Below are positions 16,565-25,609 of a stretch of 64,000 nt of DNA, in pieces. Where the stretch lies: positions 62,001-126,000 of the forward strand of contig NZ_LAVL01000007.1 in assembly GCF_001083785.1 (NCBI RefSeq). Reading direction: 5' to 3'. The translations under genes were made by a program, and so were the position numbers. Source of the stretch: Nonomuraea sp. SBT364 (GTDB taxonomy: Bacteria > Actinomycetota > Actinomycetes > Streptosporangiales > Streptosporangiaceae). The notes beneath the pieces are model-generated. The model did not search any database, was not told the DNA's origin, and was given only the letters and a program-made list of their open reading frames with translations. The stretch's first letter is position 1. Every line of letters starts with the position of its first letter.

Positions 16565-18049
16565 TCAGCGGTGACCCCACCCCGCCCCGGCCGACCGCCT
16601 GAGCGACATCGTCACCACCGTGGCCCTGTCGGCGATGCTGTGGGAAGGCGAAGAACGCCACACCCTCAGGTTCACAGCTGTGACCGGTGAACGATGCCGC
16701 TGCCGGGCTGGTAGCCCGGCCTCTGCGATCTTGTCGTGCAGGCCCTTGAGCGCGGCAACGTAGATTTCCGAGAAGGTGGGGAACGGTTGGATGGTGTCGC
16801 GCAGCACTTCCAGCGGGATCCGGGCGCGGATCGCAACGGTCGCCTGCTGTAGCCACTCGCCCGCCTCGGGGCCAAGAGCGTAGGCACCGGTGAGCACACG
16901 GCCGTCGCTGAACAGCGCGAGGAATCCGTTGGATTCCTCGAAGGCTCGGGTGTACGTGGCGGTCTTCGCCACCTCGGAGAGAGGAACGGTGGCGCTGAAC
17001 CGTGCCTCGACGTCGCCGACCGATGCGGCCTGCGGGTCGGTGTAGACGACGCGGGGCACAGCCGTGTAGTCCGCCTCGCGGTGTGTGCCGAGAATGTTGT
17101 CCGCGACGACCTCGCCCTGGTATTTGCCGACGTGGGTCAGCATCCAAATGCCGGTGGCGTCGCCGACGACCCAAAGCTTCTCGGCGGCGCGCAGCCGCCG
17201 ATCGACCGGGATGCCATGGCCGTCGGCGCTTACGCCGACCGTCTCCAGGCCGATGTCGTGCACGCGTGGGCGCCGCCCGGCGGCGACGAGCAGCTTGTCG
17301 CCGCGCAACTCTTGACCGTCGTCGAGCGTGAGGACGTAGTCCTCGCCGTCGTGCCGGGCACCGGTGACCTGCGGGCCGAGCACGATCTCGACCCCGTCGC
17401 GGCGGAGGACCTCGCCGAGCGCCTCGCCCAGTGATGCGGGCTCGCGCGGCAGGACATGCCGGCTCCGCGCGGTCAGGACCACCTCGCCGCCCAGACGCCG
17501 TACCGCCTGGGCCATCTCCACACCTACGGCACCGCCGCCAAGTACGAGAAGCCGCTGCGGCACCGCCTTCATGCCGGTCGCCTCACGACTGGTCCAGACG
17601 CCCGGCAGTTCCCGCAGGCCCGGGACGGGTGGAATGATCGGTGACGCGCCGGTGGCGATGACGATGTGCTCGGCGGTGTGGCGAGCACCGTTCACCTCCA
17701 CGACACCCGGCCCGGCGAGCCGGCCGGTGCCACGCAGCAGATCGATGCCCTTGGCGGCCAGCCACCGCTGCTGGCCCGCGTCGGAGTAGTCGGACACCAT
17801 GAAGTCCCGCCAGGCCAGGGCTCGCTCGGCGTCGACCTCGGCGGTGGCGGCCGCCTCCCGCGCTCCGTGGACCGCCTCGCCCGGACGCAACAGCGTCTTG
17901 GACGGGATGCAGGCCCAGTAGGAGCATTCCCCGCCGACCAGTTCCCGTTCCACGAGCGCGACGCGCAACCCTCCGTCGGCCAGGGCGCCGACACAATGCT
18001 CTCCAGGCGATCCGCCACCGATCACGATGACGTCGTAGTCGCTGCTCAT
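16565..18049 (-). CDS. Pyridine nucleotide-disulfide oxidoreductase (dihydrolipoamide dehydrogenase/mercuric reductase-like)
   Basis: A 494-residue flavoprotein. It has an N-terminal FAD motif [14 protein letters not shown], the redox-active cysteine pair in [13 protein letters not shown], an NAD(P) motif [14 protein letters not shown], a second FAD motif LWVVGDATG and the dimerisation domain. The C-terminal box, HxHPTxSE in classic enzymes, reads [11 protein letters not shown], so the His that acts as base is missing. This is usual in an actinobacterial subgroup with unknown substrate. About 50 residues after HDKIAEAG have no family counterpart, and the opposite strand there reads more like coding sequence. 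The natural stop may have been lost. Confidence 0.85.
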   Translation of the reverse strand: MSSDYDVIVIGGGSPGEHCVGALADGGLRVALVERELVGGECSYWACIPSKTLLRPGEAVHGAREAAATAEVDAERALAWRDFMVSDYSDAGQQRWLAAKGIDLLRGTGRLAGPGVVEVNGARHTAEHIVIATGASPIIPPVPGLRELPGVWTSREATGMKAVPQRLLVLGGGAVGVEMAQAVRRLGGEVVLTARSRHVLPREPASLGEALGEVLRRDGVEIVLGPQVTGARHDGEDYVLTLDDGQELRGDKLLVAAGRRPRVHDIGLETVGVSADGHGIPVDRRLRAAEKLWVVGDATGIWMLTHVGKYQGEVVADNILGTHREADYTAVPRVVYTDPQAASVGDVEARFSATVPLSEVAKTATYTRAFEESNGFLALFSDGRVLTGAYALGPEAGEWLQQATVAIRARIPLEVLRDTIQPFPTFSEIYVAALKGLHDKIAEAGLPARQRHRSPVTAVNLRVWRSSPSHSIADRATVVTMSLRRSAGAGWGHR

Positions 18050-18150
18050 CTGTTTGTCTCCTGCTCGTTTCGATAGGGGGCGTGCGCCGCTGCCGGGTGT
18101 TCATGGCCGCGCCGGCATCGGCCTTCGAGATCGCGCTCGGGTATGCGCGG

Positions 18151-18358
18151 CTACCATGTTGGGTCGCCGGCACGGGTCAGCATCTCGTCGACGGCGGCCC
18201 GTCGCTCCCGTGTGACGATGTAGCCGATCGCGTCCGTGATGTCCGCCGGCCGCAGCGCTTCAATCCCGGCGATCTGCCAGGCGGGCGGCGTCCCTCGGGG
18301 CGATACCGCTGCTGGCGCCGGTGAGGGCGACGGCTCCGTCCAACGGCTGTTCGGACAT
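18151..18358 (-). pseudogene. SDR reduced to its N- and C-terminal ends
   Basis: From ATG 18358 the reading MSEQPLDGAVALTGASSGI is an SDR nucleotide-binding start. Then, after a change of frame near 18270, the sequence goes directly to LRPADITDAIGYIVTRERR and AVDEMLTRAGDPTW-stop. That is the C-terminal end of the same SDR subfamily seen at 10010-10575. Roughly 180 residues, including the whole active site, are gone. The upstream in-frame sequence up to about 18480 may be an older fragment. Confidence 0.65.
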
Positions 18359-19021
18359 GTCTGCGCACTGGGCGATCTTCCCCAGGAGAAACGTCCAGTG
18401 GCCAGCGAAGGCCATGCGCGTGGCCCTGTTCGTGAGACCGCCGACACCATCGCCCAGCGCCCTGGCCAGTGAGCCGACCTTCATCGTCACCCCGCACCAT
18501 GCTCGGTTGCACTCCATACCAACGACCGGATGGGGCGACGAAAATGTGACAGACACGTACCGATAGTGCGAATGCCGGGATCACCCAGGGCTGCTGGACT
18601 TAGCGAACACGCGGCGGACGTGGGTGTGCGACCCCTCGCGCACGAAGTCCGGGCAGGGGCGCAGCAGAGATGCCGCAACTCGACGCCTACGCCGAGACCG
18701 GACGCCGCCGCGTCGCGCATGAACTAGCGGAGGCCGGCGTCTCTGACGCGACGGTGATCACAGACTCGCTGATGGCGACATGTCCCTGCTGCCCCTTGGA
18801 CCGGCGGAGCGCTGCAACGCCGGCCGCGTGCCCCGGCCAGTGTTACAGCTCTCGCGAACACTTGGCGCGGATGTTCTCGATGCTTCTTACGTGCCAGGGG
18901 CAGGCAGTGCCGGTATGCGGCGAGGGTGCCGGGTCACGCATGGCGGACATACCACCGACATACCGCCCATCCCTAAAGTGGCCGTTCGTCCGTACCGAAT
19001 CACCCCAGACGAAAGGGCGTC
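18359..19021. other. Gene-poor stretch with possible fragments
   Basis: No intact gene is visible in about 660 bases. A minus-strand reading directly upstream of the SDR remnant (NRATRMAFAGHWTFLLGKIA) and a plus-strand reading near 18670 (MPQLDAYAETGRRRVAHELA) look like coding debris but match no family I recognise. The last 70 bases carry the promoter region and GAAAGGG ribosome site of the next gene. Confidence 0.5.
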
Positions 19022-19495
19022 ATGCGAGTGACAGGCATACTTCGGAAGACCGCGATCTTCGGAGCTCTGGGGGTGGCTTTGTCGATCATGCCCACGGCCG
19101 GCGCCTCGGCCTCGGCGACCTCCGCCTCGGGGCAGCGGGAGCTCAATGACAGCTGCGTGGAGTGGGACGACTACAAGGGGCAGGTCAGGGTCTTCTACAC
19201 GCCGAACGGCTACGCCGACGTCGTCGACGAGATCAAGTACTGGCTGGGCACCGAGAACAACAGGGCCCTTGGCAAGAAGAGCAACGTGAGGCTGAGGATC
19301 CGCGAGTCCCTGGCCGATCGGCCCGACAAGACGCTGTGGGAGTGGAATTCCGGAGACAACGTCAAGCCGGGCTGGCACAAGCAGAAGACCTGGCGGCAGG
19401 TGGATTACAAGAAGAGGTGGCACGTCGACGCCAAGTTCGTCTTCGATGTCGGCGGCGTCGACCCGAAGTGCACCGCCACCACCGGTAAGGCCTGA
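19022..19495 (+). CDS. Small secreted protein of unknown function
   Basis: A 157-residue product with a Sec signal: basic MRVTGILRK, a hydrophobic core, and GASASA as cleavage region near residue 32. The mature part is polar and rich in Trp, Lys and Asp, with two cysteines (one near residue 46 in NDSCVEWDD, one in VDPKCTATTG) that could form a disulfide. I recognise no family. ATG follows GAAAGGGCGTC. The next gene, a lipoprotein, starts 60 bases later in the same direction, so the two may form one exported-protein operon. Confidence 0.75.
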   Translation: MRVTGILRKTAIFGALGVALSIMPTAGASASATSASGQRELNDSCVEWDDYKGQVRVFYTPNGYADVVDEIKYWLGTENNRALGKKSNVRLRIRESLADRPDKTLWEWNSGDNVKPGWHKQKTWRQVDYKKRWHVDAKFVFDVGGVDPKCTATTGKA

Positions 19496-19555
19496 CGCCA
19501 CGTGACGGGTGTGCCGCGGGCGGCGCGGCACACTCTCCCAGGAGCGGAATCTGTG

Positions 19556-20560
19556 ATGTCCCGAGCCGTGCTCGCCCTGCTGGTGTTCGTGACCGGCTGC
19601 AGCGCCGCGACCGCTCAGCCGGAGCCCGACGCGCGGCCGCCGGCGATCGTGGCCGTGTCCGCGGAGGGTGTCGTGGTGGCCGACAACCGGGCCGAGGCGT
19701 TCTACGGTCTGGACCGGTCGGGCAGGGAGCTCTGGCGAGACCCCGCCGCGTACGCCGGGGGCGCCGACGTGATCTGCCAGGCACGCTGTCCCAACCCGGT
19801 GTTCTCCGGCTCAGCGGAGGCACCGGACCCCGAGCCGCGTTCCCTATCGGGCGTGTTCGCGCGATCTGACGCCCGGATCAGGCGAGTGCTGACAGCACGC
19901 GATGCCTCGGACGCCGTGATCGTCGAGAGCGACGGCTCGGAAACGGGCAGCCTGCGCCTGATCCGGCCCTCGGGCAAGGACGTGCGCATCCCACTGAACG
20001 GCGCCTTTTCCTGGGCGGAGGACGCGTCCAGGACCACCGCGGTCGCGACCTCAGGCAAGCAGGCGCTGTGGTTCCGGCACGACCGGCGGGGTTGGCGCAA
20101 GGTGGCCGGCAACACGTTCGACGAACCGGTCAGGTCGCTCTGCGCATCGGGCGCCATCTCGGTGGTCAAGGGCGAGCGCGCCTATGTGCTGACCGGCTCG
20201 GGCAAGCCGGTACCGATCATCACGAGCCTCCCGGTCGTCGCTGGATGCGCCGCCGGGACGCAGGGCCTCGTCGTGTACGCCCACTGGCGCGACGAAGGCG
20301 GCAGGCGGTTCACCGGCATCAGCGGCGTCGACTCCCTCGGCAAGCAGACGTGGTCACGCGAGATAGCCGACGAGGCGCAGATCCGTGCCCATCCGTCCGG
20401 CACAACCTTCGTGATCACGTACGGCGGTGCGGCCGAGGTGATCGACCCGGCCGGCCGTACGGTGGCCAGACACTCGGGCACCGCCTCGGCCGCCTATACC
20501 GCGGACGGTGAGCTGGCCCTCCTGACCACCGAAGGAAAGCTGCGCTGGCTGGCCCATTAG
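19556..20560 (+). CDS. Lipoprotein with a beta-propeller-like repeat fold
   Basis: A 334-residue protein. The lipobox FVTGC ends at residue 15 after a short hydrophobic signal, so it should be lipid-anchored outside the membrane. The body has repeated strands such as GVVVADNRAEAFYGLDRSGRE, GAAEVIDPAGRTVARHSG and GELALLTTEGKLRWL, as in PQQ/WD-like propellers, but no enzyme motif. AGGAGC lies 10 bases before ATG 19556, and GTG 19553 is an equally good start. It probably works with the secreted protein encoded just upstream. Binding partner unknown. Confidence 0.7.
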   Translation: MSRAVLALLVFVTGCSAATAQPEPDARPPAIVAVSAEGVVVADNRAEAFYGLDRSGRELWRDPAAYAGGADVICQARCPNPVFSGSAEAPDPEPRSLSGVFARSDARIRRVLTARDASDAVIVESDGSETGSLRLIRPSGKDVRIPLNGAFSWAEDASRTTAVATSGKQALWFRHDRRGWRKVAGNTFDEPVRSLCASGAISVVKGERAYVLTGSGKPVPIITSLPVVAGCAAGTQGLVVYAHWRDEGGRRFTGISGVDSLGKQTWSREIADEAQIRAHPSGTTFVITYGGAAEVIDPAGRTVARHSGTASAAYTADGELALLTTEGKLRWLAH

Positions 20561-20785
20561 GCGGTCGCGCGCGAAACTCGTGGCCACGTCGATGGTCGTC
20601 CCGCGAAGCGCCCCCGGTACACCTATACCAACGGTTACCTCATTTGCGCCACCCATCGACTGCAGATCACCCGGGAGCCATCTATTTCCGGGATTGCCCG
20701 TCGAAGTTACGCTCTCGCCCTGCGGCCCCTCAGCCTTTCGATCAGGAGCTGCGACCTCATCCGCAGGGGCAACATAATAGGAAAC

Positions 20786-21265
20786 ATGCCCGCGCCTGCC
20801 CCTGCTCGAACAATACAAATCCTGCTGCACGCCCAGGGCGGGCTGGCCATCGCTGGCGGCCTCCTCCTGGGGTTCGCCGGCCTCATCGTGACTCCAGGGC
20901 CCGAAGCAGTCGAGTGGGCTCGCTGGCTCATTATTGTGATTTCACTCACGGGATTCGCGGTGGGGGCGTCCGCCATCTATCTTGCGATCAAATGGCCGAC
21001 ACGAAGAAAATGGATATGGCGTAGCACGGTAGCCTTCGAAACTGTCAGCGTCGCACCAACCGTGACAGTCGCCCTGCTCGAGAATGATGGGACCGCCATG
21101 GGCGGGATTTCCGTACCGATCATCGTACTGACGCTGCTGATGATGCCGTCTACCCGGCGATGGTTCAGCCACTCCGAACGCATTCAGGACCACCGAGACC
21201 GGCAGTTCCCCGAGATCCGCCATCGGACAGGTGAGCTCGAGGAGAGGGAGGCGGGTACGGCGTGA
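20786..21265 (+). CDS. Small four-helix membrane protein
   Basis: A 159-residue product with about four hydrophobic segments (near residues 16-36, 45-68, 80-98 and 106-120) and a charged C-terminal tail (HRDRQFPEIRHRTGELEERE). No family recognised. Base composition from about 20.56 to 21.2 kb is visibly lower in GC and less biased at third positions than the neighbours, which hints at a different origin. TAGGAAAC precedes the ATG. It stands alone between a lipoprotein gene and a converging antiporter gene. Confidence 0.6.
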   Translation: MPAPAPARTIQILLHAQGGLAIAGGLLLGFAGLIVTPGPEAVEWARWLIIVISLTGFAVGASAIYLAIKWPTRRKWIWRSTVAFETVSVAPTVTVALLENDGTAMGGISVPIIVLTLLMMPSTRRWFSHSERIQDHRDRQFPEIRHRTGELEEREAGTA

Positions 21266-21358
21266 TGACCGGCCGTGCTCCTTCGCCCGGCCTGTCCACC
21301 GTCACACCGTCGGCGTGGGATCTGGCGCTGTCTCGCCTCCTCTGAGCGCACCACCGCT

Positions 21359-22588
21359 TCAGTCCCCGCTGGTCGCCTGCGGTGACCTACGGGCCCGGCG
21401 CACCCTGCCGAACCAGGCCGGGACGTCGCGCTCGTCGTCGAAGCCCCGCGCGACCACGATGTCGGTGGAGGAGTGCAGCAGGATCGAGGCCACGATGGTG
21501 ACGGCGACCAGCTGGAAGACCTGCTGGGAGGCGGCGATGCCGGAGCTGAGCACGATGAGCGCGTACACCACGGAGGCGAAGCCCTTGGGCCCGAACCAGG
21601 CGACCGCGGCCTGCTCGCGCACCGACAGCCCCGATCCGAGGAAGGACAGCCAGATGGCCGCCGGGCGGGCCAGCACCAGCGCCAGGATCGCGAACACCCA
21701 GCCCTGCCAGCCGACCGAGCCGAGCAGCGCCGGGGTGATCAGGACGCCGAACACCAGCAGCGCACCCAGCTTGAACAGCTCGGCGATGAGCTCGCCGAAG
21801 TGCTCGAACGAGGCGCGCTGCCGCTCGCCGAAGGTGGCCACCGTGATGCCGGCGGCGAACGCGGCCAGGAACAGGTTGCCGTGGGTGGCCTTCCCCAGGG
21901 CCAGCACCAGCAGTCCGATCGCCAGCGCGTTGAGCGGTTCGTACTGGGTGGAGGCGGAGAACCAGCGTGTCTGTTCCAGCTTGATGGCCAGCCACGGCAC
22001 CGCCACCCCGATCACGATGCCCAGGCCGAGCTCCAGCCCCAGCTCGCCGAGATGCAGGTCGCTCGATCCGGCGGCGATGGCGAGGAAGACCATGACGAAG
22101 GGCAGTGCGAGCCCGTCGTTGACGCCGGATTCCACGTTCAGCAACTGCCGCAGCCGGGGCGGCACCTTCTCGTTGCCGACCAGCGCGGCGGCGAACACCG
22201 GGTCTGTCGGCGCCAGGATCGCGCCGACCAGCAGCGACTCGATCCAGCCCAGGCCGATCAGGTAGTGCGCGCCGAGTGCCGTGATCACCAGAGTGAGCGG
22301 CAGCCCCCAGCCCAGCGCCCGGCCCGGCAGCCGCCACGCGCTGCGCAGCTCGGCCCAGCCCACCCGCATGCCGTCGGTGAACAGCACCGCGAACAGCGCC
22401 AGCTCCGCCAGCGTCCCGACCAGCTCGTCGTCCGGGCGCAGCGAGAGCACGCCCAGCACGCCATCACCCAGGACGAACCCGGCCACCAGGAACAACGCGG
22501 CCGTCGACAGGATCGTCCGGTGCGCCAGGCTCGACAACAGCACCGCGAGCAGCAGCAGGCCCGCGAAAGCGGTGAGCAGGGTGATCAT
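21359..22588 (-). CDS. Sodium/proton antiporter (CPA1/NhaP type)
   Basis: A 409-residue protein with 12-13 hydrophobic segments. The ion-binding ND pair is present in VESGVNDGLALPFV, and the ILAPTDPVFAAALVG segment is typical of CPA1. It exchanges Na+ or K+ for H+ across the plasma membrane. The family C-terminal cytoplasmic domain is reduced to about 30 basic residues. ATG follows GAGGACACG. The upstream STAS gene, same strand, ends 67 bases away and may be cotranscribed. Confidence 0.9.
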   Translation of the reverse strand: MITLLTAFAGLLLLAVLLSSLAHRTILSTAALFLVAGFVLGDGVLGVLSLRPDDELVGTLAELALFAVLFTDGMRVGWAELRSAWRLPGRALGWGLPLTLVITALGAHYLIGLGWIESLLVGAILAPTDPVFAAALVGNEKVPPRLRQLLNVESGVNDGLALPFVMVFLAIAAGSSDLHLGELGLELGLGIVIGVAVPWLAIKLEQTRWFSASTQYEPLNALAIGLLVLALGKATHGNLFLAAFAAGITVATFGERQRASFEHFGELIAELFKLGALLVFGVLITPALLGSVGWQGWVFAILALVLARPAAIWLSFLGSGLSVREQAAVAWFGPKGFASVVYALIVLSSGIAASQQVFQLVAVTIVASILLHSSTDIVVARGFDDERDVPAWFGRVRRARRSPQATSGD

Positions 22589-22655
22589 CGTGTCCTCTTC
22601 CGGGGGGTGGTCCGTACTGCTGACCGCTTCCAGCCGCCCGAGGCGAGGCCGCGGC

Positions 22656-23027
22656 TCAGCTGTGCGCAGGCGGTGGGAGGACGGCGGGCAGCGCCGCTTC
22701 CACGGTGTCGAAAATCGGTAGATAAGCGTGCAGCCCGGTAATCAGCAGCCATCGTGCGACCACCGGGCTGGGCGCTGCGAAGGCCATCGCCGTGCCTTGC
22801 CGCTGCGCCTGTTGGAAGGCTCCGACGAGAGCGGAGATTCCGGAGGAATCGATGAAGGCCAGCTTCGCCAGATCGACCAGTACGGGCAACGGCGTATCGG
22901 CCGCCAGGTGTGCTTCGAGCCATGATCGCCATGCGGCGACGCTCTTCCAGGCCAGTTCCCCCACGGGCCGGACGACGATGACGCCGTGCTCTTCGGCTGT
23001 ACTCAGGGTGAATGCGTCGTCGGTCAT
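22656..23027 (-). CDS. STAS-domain anti-sigma factor antagonist
   Basis: A 123-residue single-domain protein of the SpoIIAA/RsbV type. The phosphorylatable Ser is in LAFIDSSGISALVGAF. In this family a partner kinase phosphorylates the Ser, and the unphosphorylated form frees a sigma factor by binding the anti-sigma factor. No kinase or sigma gene is adjacent, so its partners are elsewhere. The start is clear: GGAGGAG lies 5 bases before ATG. It precedes the antiporter gene on the same strand, suggesting an osmotic or ion-stress link (inference). Confidence 0.88.
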   Translation of the reverse strand: MTDDAFTLSTAEEHGVIVVRPVGELAWKSVAAWRSWLEAHLAADTPLPVLVDLAKLAFIDSSGISALVGAFQQAQRQGTAMAFAAPSPVVARWLLITGLHAYLPIFDTVEAALPAVLPPPAHS

Positions 23028-23249
23028 CCCGTCTCCTCCGGATGTTCACGTCAGGCACCGCCGCCGCGGGTGCGGCACGCGCAAGCCAGGTCGGCCTCCG
23101 GCACAGGGCTTCCCCGGATGATCGCGGGCAATGGTAGGAGCAGTGCGCATGACGGGGCCTCATTCACTGGTCGACGACATCACTTGCCGACCAGGCTTCC
23201 CGGCACACCTGCAAGGAACCTATCAAGGACGCCCGCAGCGCGCTTGCCC

Positions 23250-23287
23250 GCATGCTGAACAGATGTTTAGCATGCTGTTCATGCGTT
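23250..23287. promoter_or_regulatory. Repeat-rich operator candidate at the TetR start
   Basis: GCATGCTG occurs at 23250 and again 20 bases on at 23270. TGAACAG (23255) is mirrored by CTGTTCA (23274). The element overlaps the proposed start of the following TetR gene, so autorepression would be direct. Confidence 0.45.
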
Positions 23288-23904
23288 CAGAAAGTGATGT
23301 GACCGGGCGGGCCCGGATCCGGAACGCGGCGCTGGAGTTGTTCGGCGCCGAGGGGGTCAACCGGGTGAGTGTGCGCGCCATCGCGGCCCGCGCGGGCGTG
23401 TCGGCCGCGCTGGTGCTGCACCATTTCGGGTCCAAGGAGGGCCTGCGCAAGGCGTGTGACGCGTACGTGGTCGAGCAGGTGCGCGGCGGCCCCGAGGCTG
23501 ATCTGGACGACGTCAGCGGGCTGGCCGCGATGCTGGAGGCGGGCTCGGCGGTGCGGCTGTATCTGGGGCGCGCCTTCCTGGACGGCACCCCGGAGGCGGC
23601 GGCGCTGTTCGACGACATCGTCGAGGCGACCGAGCGCTGGCTGGAGGACGGCGTGCGGGCGGGCTGGGTGCACCCGAGCGACGACCCGCGCGCCCGCGCC
23701 GCCGTCTACGTGACGTGGCTGCTGGCGCCGCTGACGTTCGGCGAGCACCTGGCGCGGGTGCTGCCGGCGGGCGACCTGCCCGAGACCGACCGGACCCTGC
23801 GCTCCTCCCGGGCCGGTATCGAGATCTTCACCCGCGGCCTGTTCGCCGACGACCGCGTCCTGCACGCGTGGGACGCGGTCCGCAAGGAGCGAGGCTCACG
23901 GTGA
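23281..23904 (+). CDS. TetR/AcrR-family regulator
   Basis: A 207-residue regulator. The helix-turn-helix spans ARIRNAALELFG to LVLHHFGSKEGLRKACD, and the C-terminal part is a ligand-binding/dimerisation domain. I place the start at ATG 23281 because family homology begins there; ATGs at 23263 and 23272 are also possible. Its stop overlaps the GTG of the glycosyltransferase by 4 bases (GTGA), so the two are coupled. This suggests the regulator controls a transferase acting on its own ligand. Confidence 0.88.
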   Translation: MRSESDVTGRARIRNAALELFGAEGVNRVSVRAIAARAGVSAALVLHHFGSKEGLRKACDAYVVEQVRGGPEADLDDVSGLAAMLEAGSAVRLYLGRAFLDGTPEAAALFDDIVEATERWLEDGVRAGWVHPSDDPRARAAVYVTWLLAPLTFGEHLARVLPAGDLPETDRTLRSSRAGIEIFTRGLFADDRVLHAWDAVRKERGSR

Positions 23905-25163
23905 AGGTGCTCGTCCTGACCCACGGCACGCGCGGCGACGTCCAGCCGTACGCCGCCCTCGCCCTGGCCCTGCGCCAGGCCGGGCACCAGCCGGTGCTGG
24001 CCGCTCCGGCGGCGATGGCCTCGCTGGCCGAACCGTACGGGCTGACGTTCGCGCCGCTGCACGACGGGCCGAACACGCTCGTCGACGACCCCGAGATCCG
24101 CGAAGCCATCGAGACGAACTACCGGGGCCTGCGCGGCAAGCGGGTCGCGCTGCGGGTCGTGCGACGGACCAAGCCGCTCATGGCCCGGGTGTTCGACGAC
24201 CTGGCGAGCGCGGCGGAAGGCGGCGCCGACCTGGTGGTGCACGCGCCCGGCATGCCGGGCCAGCACTTCGCCGAACGGCTCGGCGTGCCGGCGGTGCCGG
24301 CGGCGTTGCAGCCGGTGTGGGTGCCGACCGGCGCCTTCCGCAACCCGATGCTCCCGCTGCCGCTGCCCAAGGCCCTGAACCGGGCGTCCTACCTGCCGAT
24401 CAAACTGATGCTCCGCTCCTTCGGCGGCATCGCCGACAAGCTGCGCGCCGGACGACTCGACCTGCCACGCCGGCGCGGGCGGCACGACATCCTGCGCCGA
24501 CCGGACGGCGGGCCGGCCACGGTGCTGCAGGCGTTCAGCGCTCACCTGCTGCCCGCCGGGCTGGACTATCCGGCGTGGGTGCACACCACCGGCTTCTGGT
24601 ATCTGCCCGCCGCCCCCGGCTGGTCGCCGCCCCCGGAGCTGGCCGCGTTCCTGGACGCCGGAGATCCCCCTGTGTACGTGGGATTCGGCAGCATGGCGGG
24701 CACCGATCCGGCACGGGTCGGCCAACTGGTCGCCGAGGCGGTACGGCTGGCCGGAGTGCGGGCCGTGCTGGCAACCGGCTGGGGCGGGATGCAGACCGGC
24801 GCCCTGCCCGAGAACGTGTTCCTGCTGGAGCAGGCTCCGCACGACTGGCTGTTCCCGCGCATGGCCGCGGTCGTCCACCATGGAGGCAGCGGCACCACCG
24901 GCGCCGCGCTGGCCGCCGGCAAACCACAGGTCGTCTGCCCGTTCGTGGCCGACCAGCCGTTCTGGGCCGCCCGCGCGCACGCCGCCGGCGTCGCCCCCGA
25001 ACCGCAGCCGCAACGCCGCATCACCGCCCACCGGCTGGCCGAAGCCATCCGCCGGGCGGTCACCGATCCGGCCATCGGCCGTGCCGCCGCCGAGACCGGC
25101 GAGCGTATCCGCACCGAGAACGGCGTTCACAAGGCGGTCATGACACTGGAGGGCTTGTCGTGA
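23901..25163 (+). CDS. UDP-glycosyltransferase-like protein (GT1 family)
   Basis: A 420-residue GT-B glycosyltransferase. The N-terminal acceptor domain starts VKVLVLTHGTRGDVQPYAAL, a motif shared with sterol glucosyltransferases and antibiotic-modifying transferases. The C-terminal donor domain has VYVGFGSMAG, the box DWLFPRMAAVVHHGGSGTTG and PFVADQPFWAA. It moves a sugar from a nucleotide donor to a lipophilic acceptor, often inactivating macrolides or modifying sterols. GTG start overlaps the tetR stop. An acceptor sensed by that TetR protein is a likely substrate (inference). Confidence 0.9.
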   Translation: MKVLVLTHGTRGDVQPYAALALALRQAGHQPVLAAPAAMASLAEPYGLTFAPLHDGPNTLVDDPEIREAIETNYRGLRGKRVALRVVRRTKPLMARVFDDLASAAEGGADLVVHAPGMPGQHFAERLGVPAVPAALQPVWVPTGAFRNPMLPLPLPKALNRASYLPIKLMLRSFGGIADKLRAGRLDLPRRRGRHDILRRPDGGPATVLQAFSAHLLPAGLDYPAWVHTTGFWYLPAAPGWSPPPELAAFLDAGDPPVYVGFGSMAGTDPARVGQLVAEAVRLAGVRAVLATGWGGMQTGALPENVFLLEQAPHDWLFPRMAAVVHHGGSGTTGAALAAGKPQVVCPFVADQPFWAARAHAAGVAPEPQPQRRITAHRLAEAIRRAVTDPAIGRAAAETGERIRTENGVHKAVMTLEGLS

Positions 25164-25576
25164 GCGTCGCTTGAGTCGTCCTGGCGCTCACGGCGGTGTC
25201 CGGCCCAGGCGATGGAACCAGCAGATCGGTGACCAGCCGGCCGCCCCATCGCCATCGCCATCGCGGGCAACATCTATACGACCGCGCCTGGCAGCCGCTG
25301 TGGATCCTGTCGCTCACCTTGTTCGTGGCGACGACGGTGGCCACGATCCGCGAGTTCCTCCCGACCCGGAAGCGCTCAGGCACCACCCTGATTCGCGGCT
25401 TCAGCGACCTGGGCGGCCCCGGGGCCGGCATGGCTGGGCCGGCTCGTACCGAACGGCTGAGTCCCGCGCGCCGCGCCCCAGGGGCCGGGGTCACGCTCGT
25501 GGCCGCCGGCCTGTGCGCGCTCCGCCGCCGGGATCTGGCCCTGTGACGTGTCTGGACAGGCCCGCCTCGGGCGAAT
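25164..25576. other. Stretch without a convincing gene
   Basis: A plus-strand reading at 25196-25546 has one membrane-like segment (WILSLTLFVATTVATIREF) and a second hydrophobic run near its end. Composition and lack of a ribosome site do not support it strongly. It may be a fragment of a membrane protein. Confidence 0.4.
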
Positions 25577-25598
25577 ATGTTTGCGGAAACGCAAACAT
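25577..25598. promoter_or_regulatory. Perfect palindromic operator of the MarR gene
   Basis: Arms ATGTTTGCG and CGCAAACAT are perfect over 9 bases around GAAA. It ends 12 bases before the MarR start, exactly where a MarR dimer would shut off its own operon. The sequence is AT-richer than its surroundings. Confidence 0.75.
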
Positions 25599-25609
25599 TG
25601 TGAGCGTGC

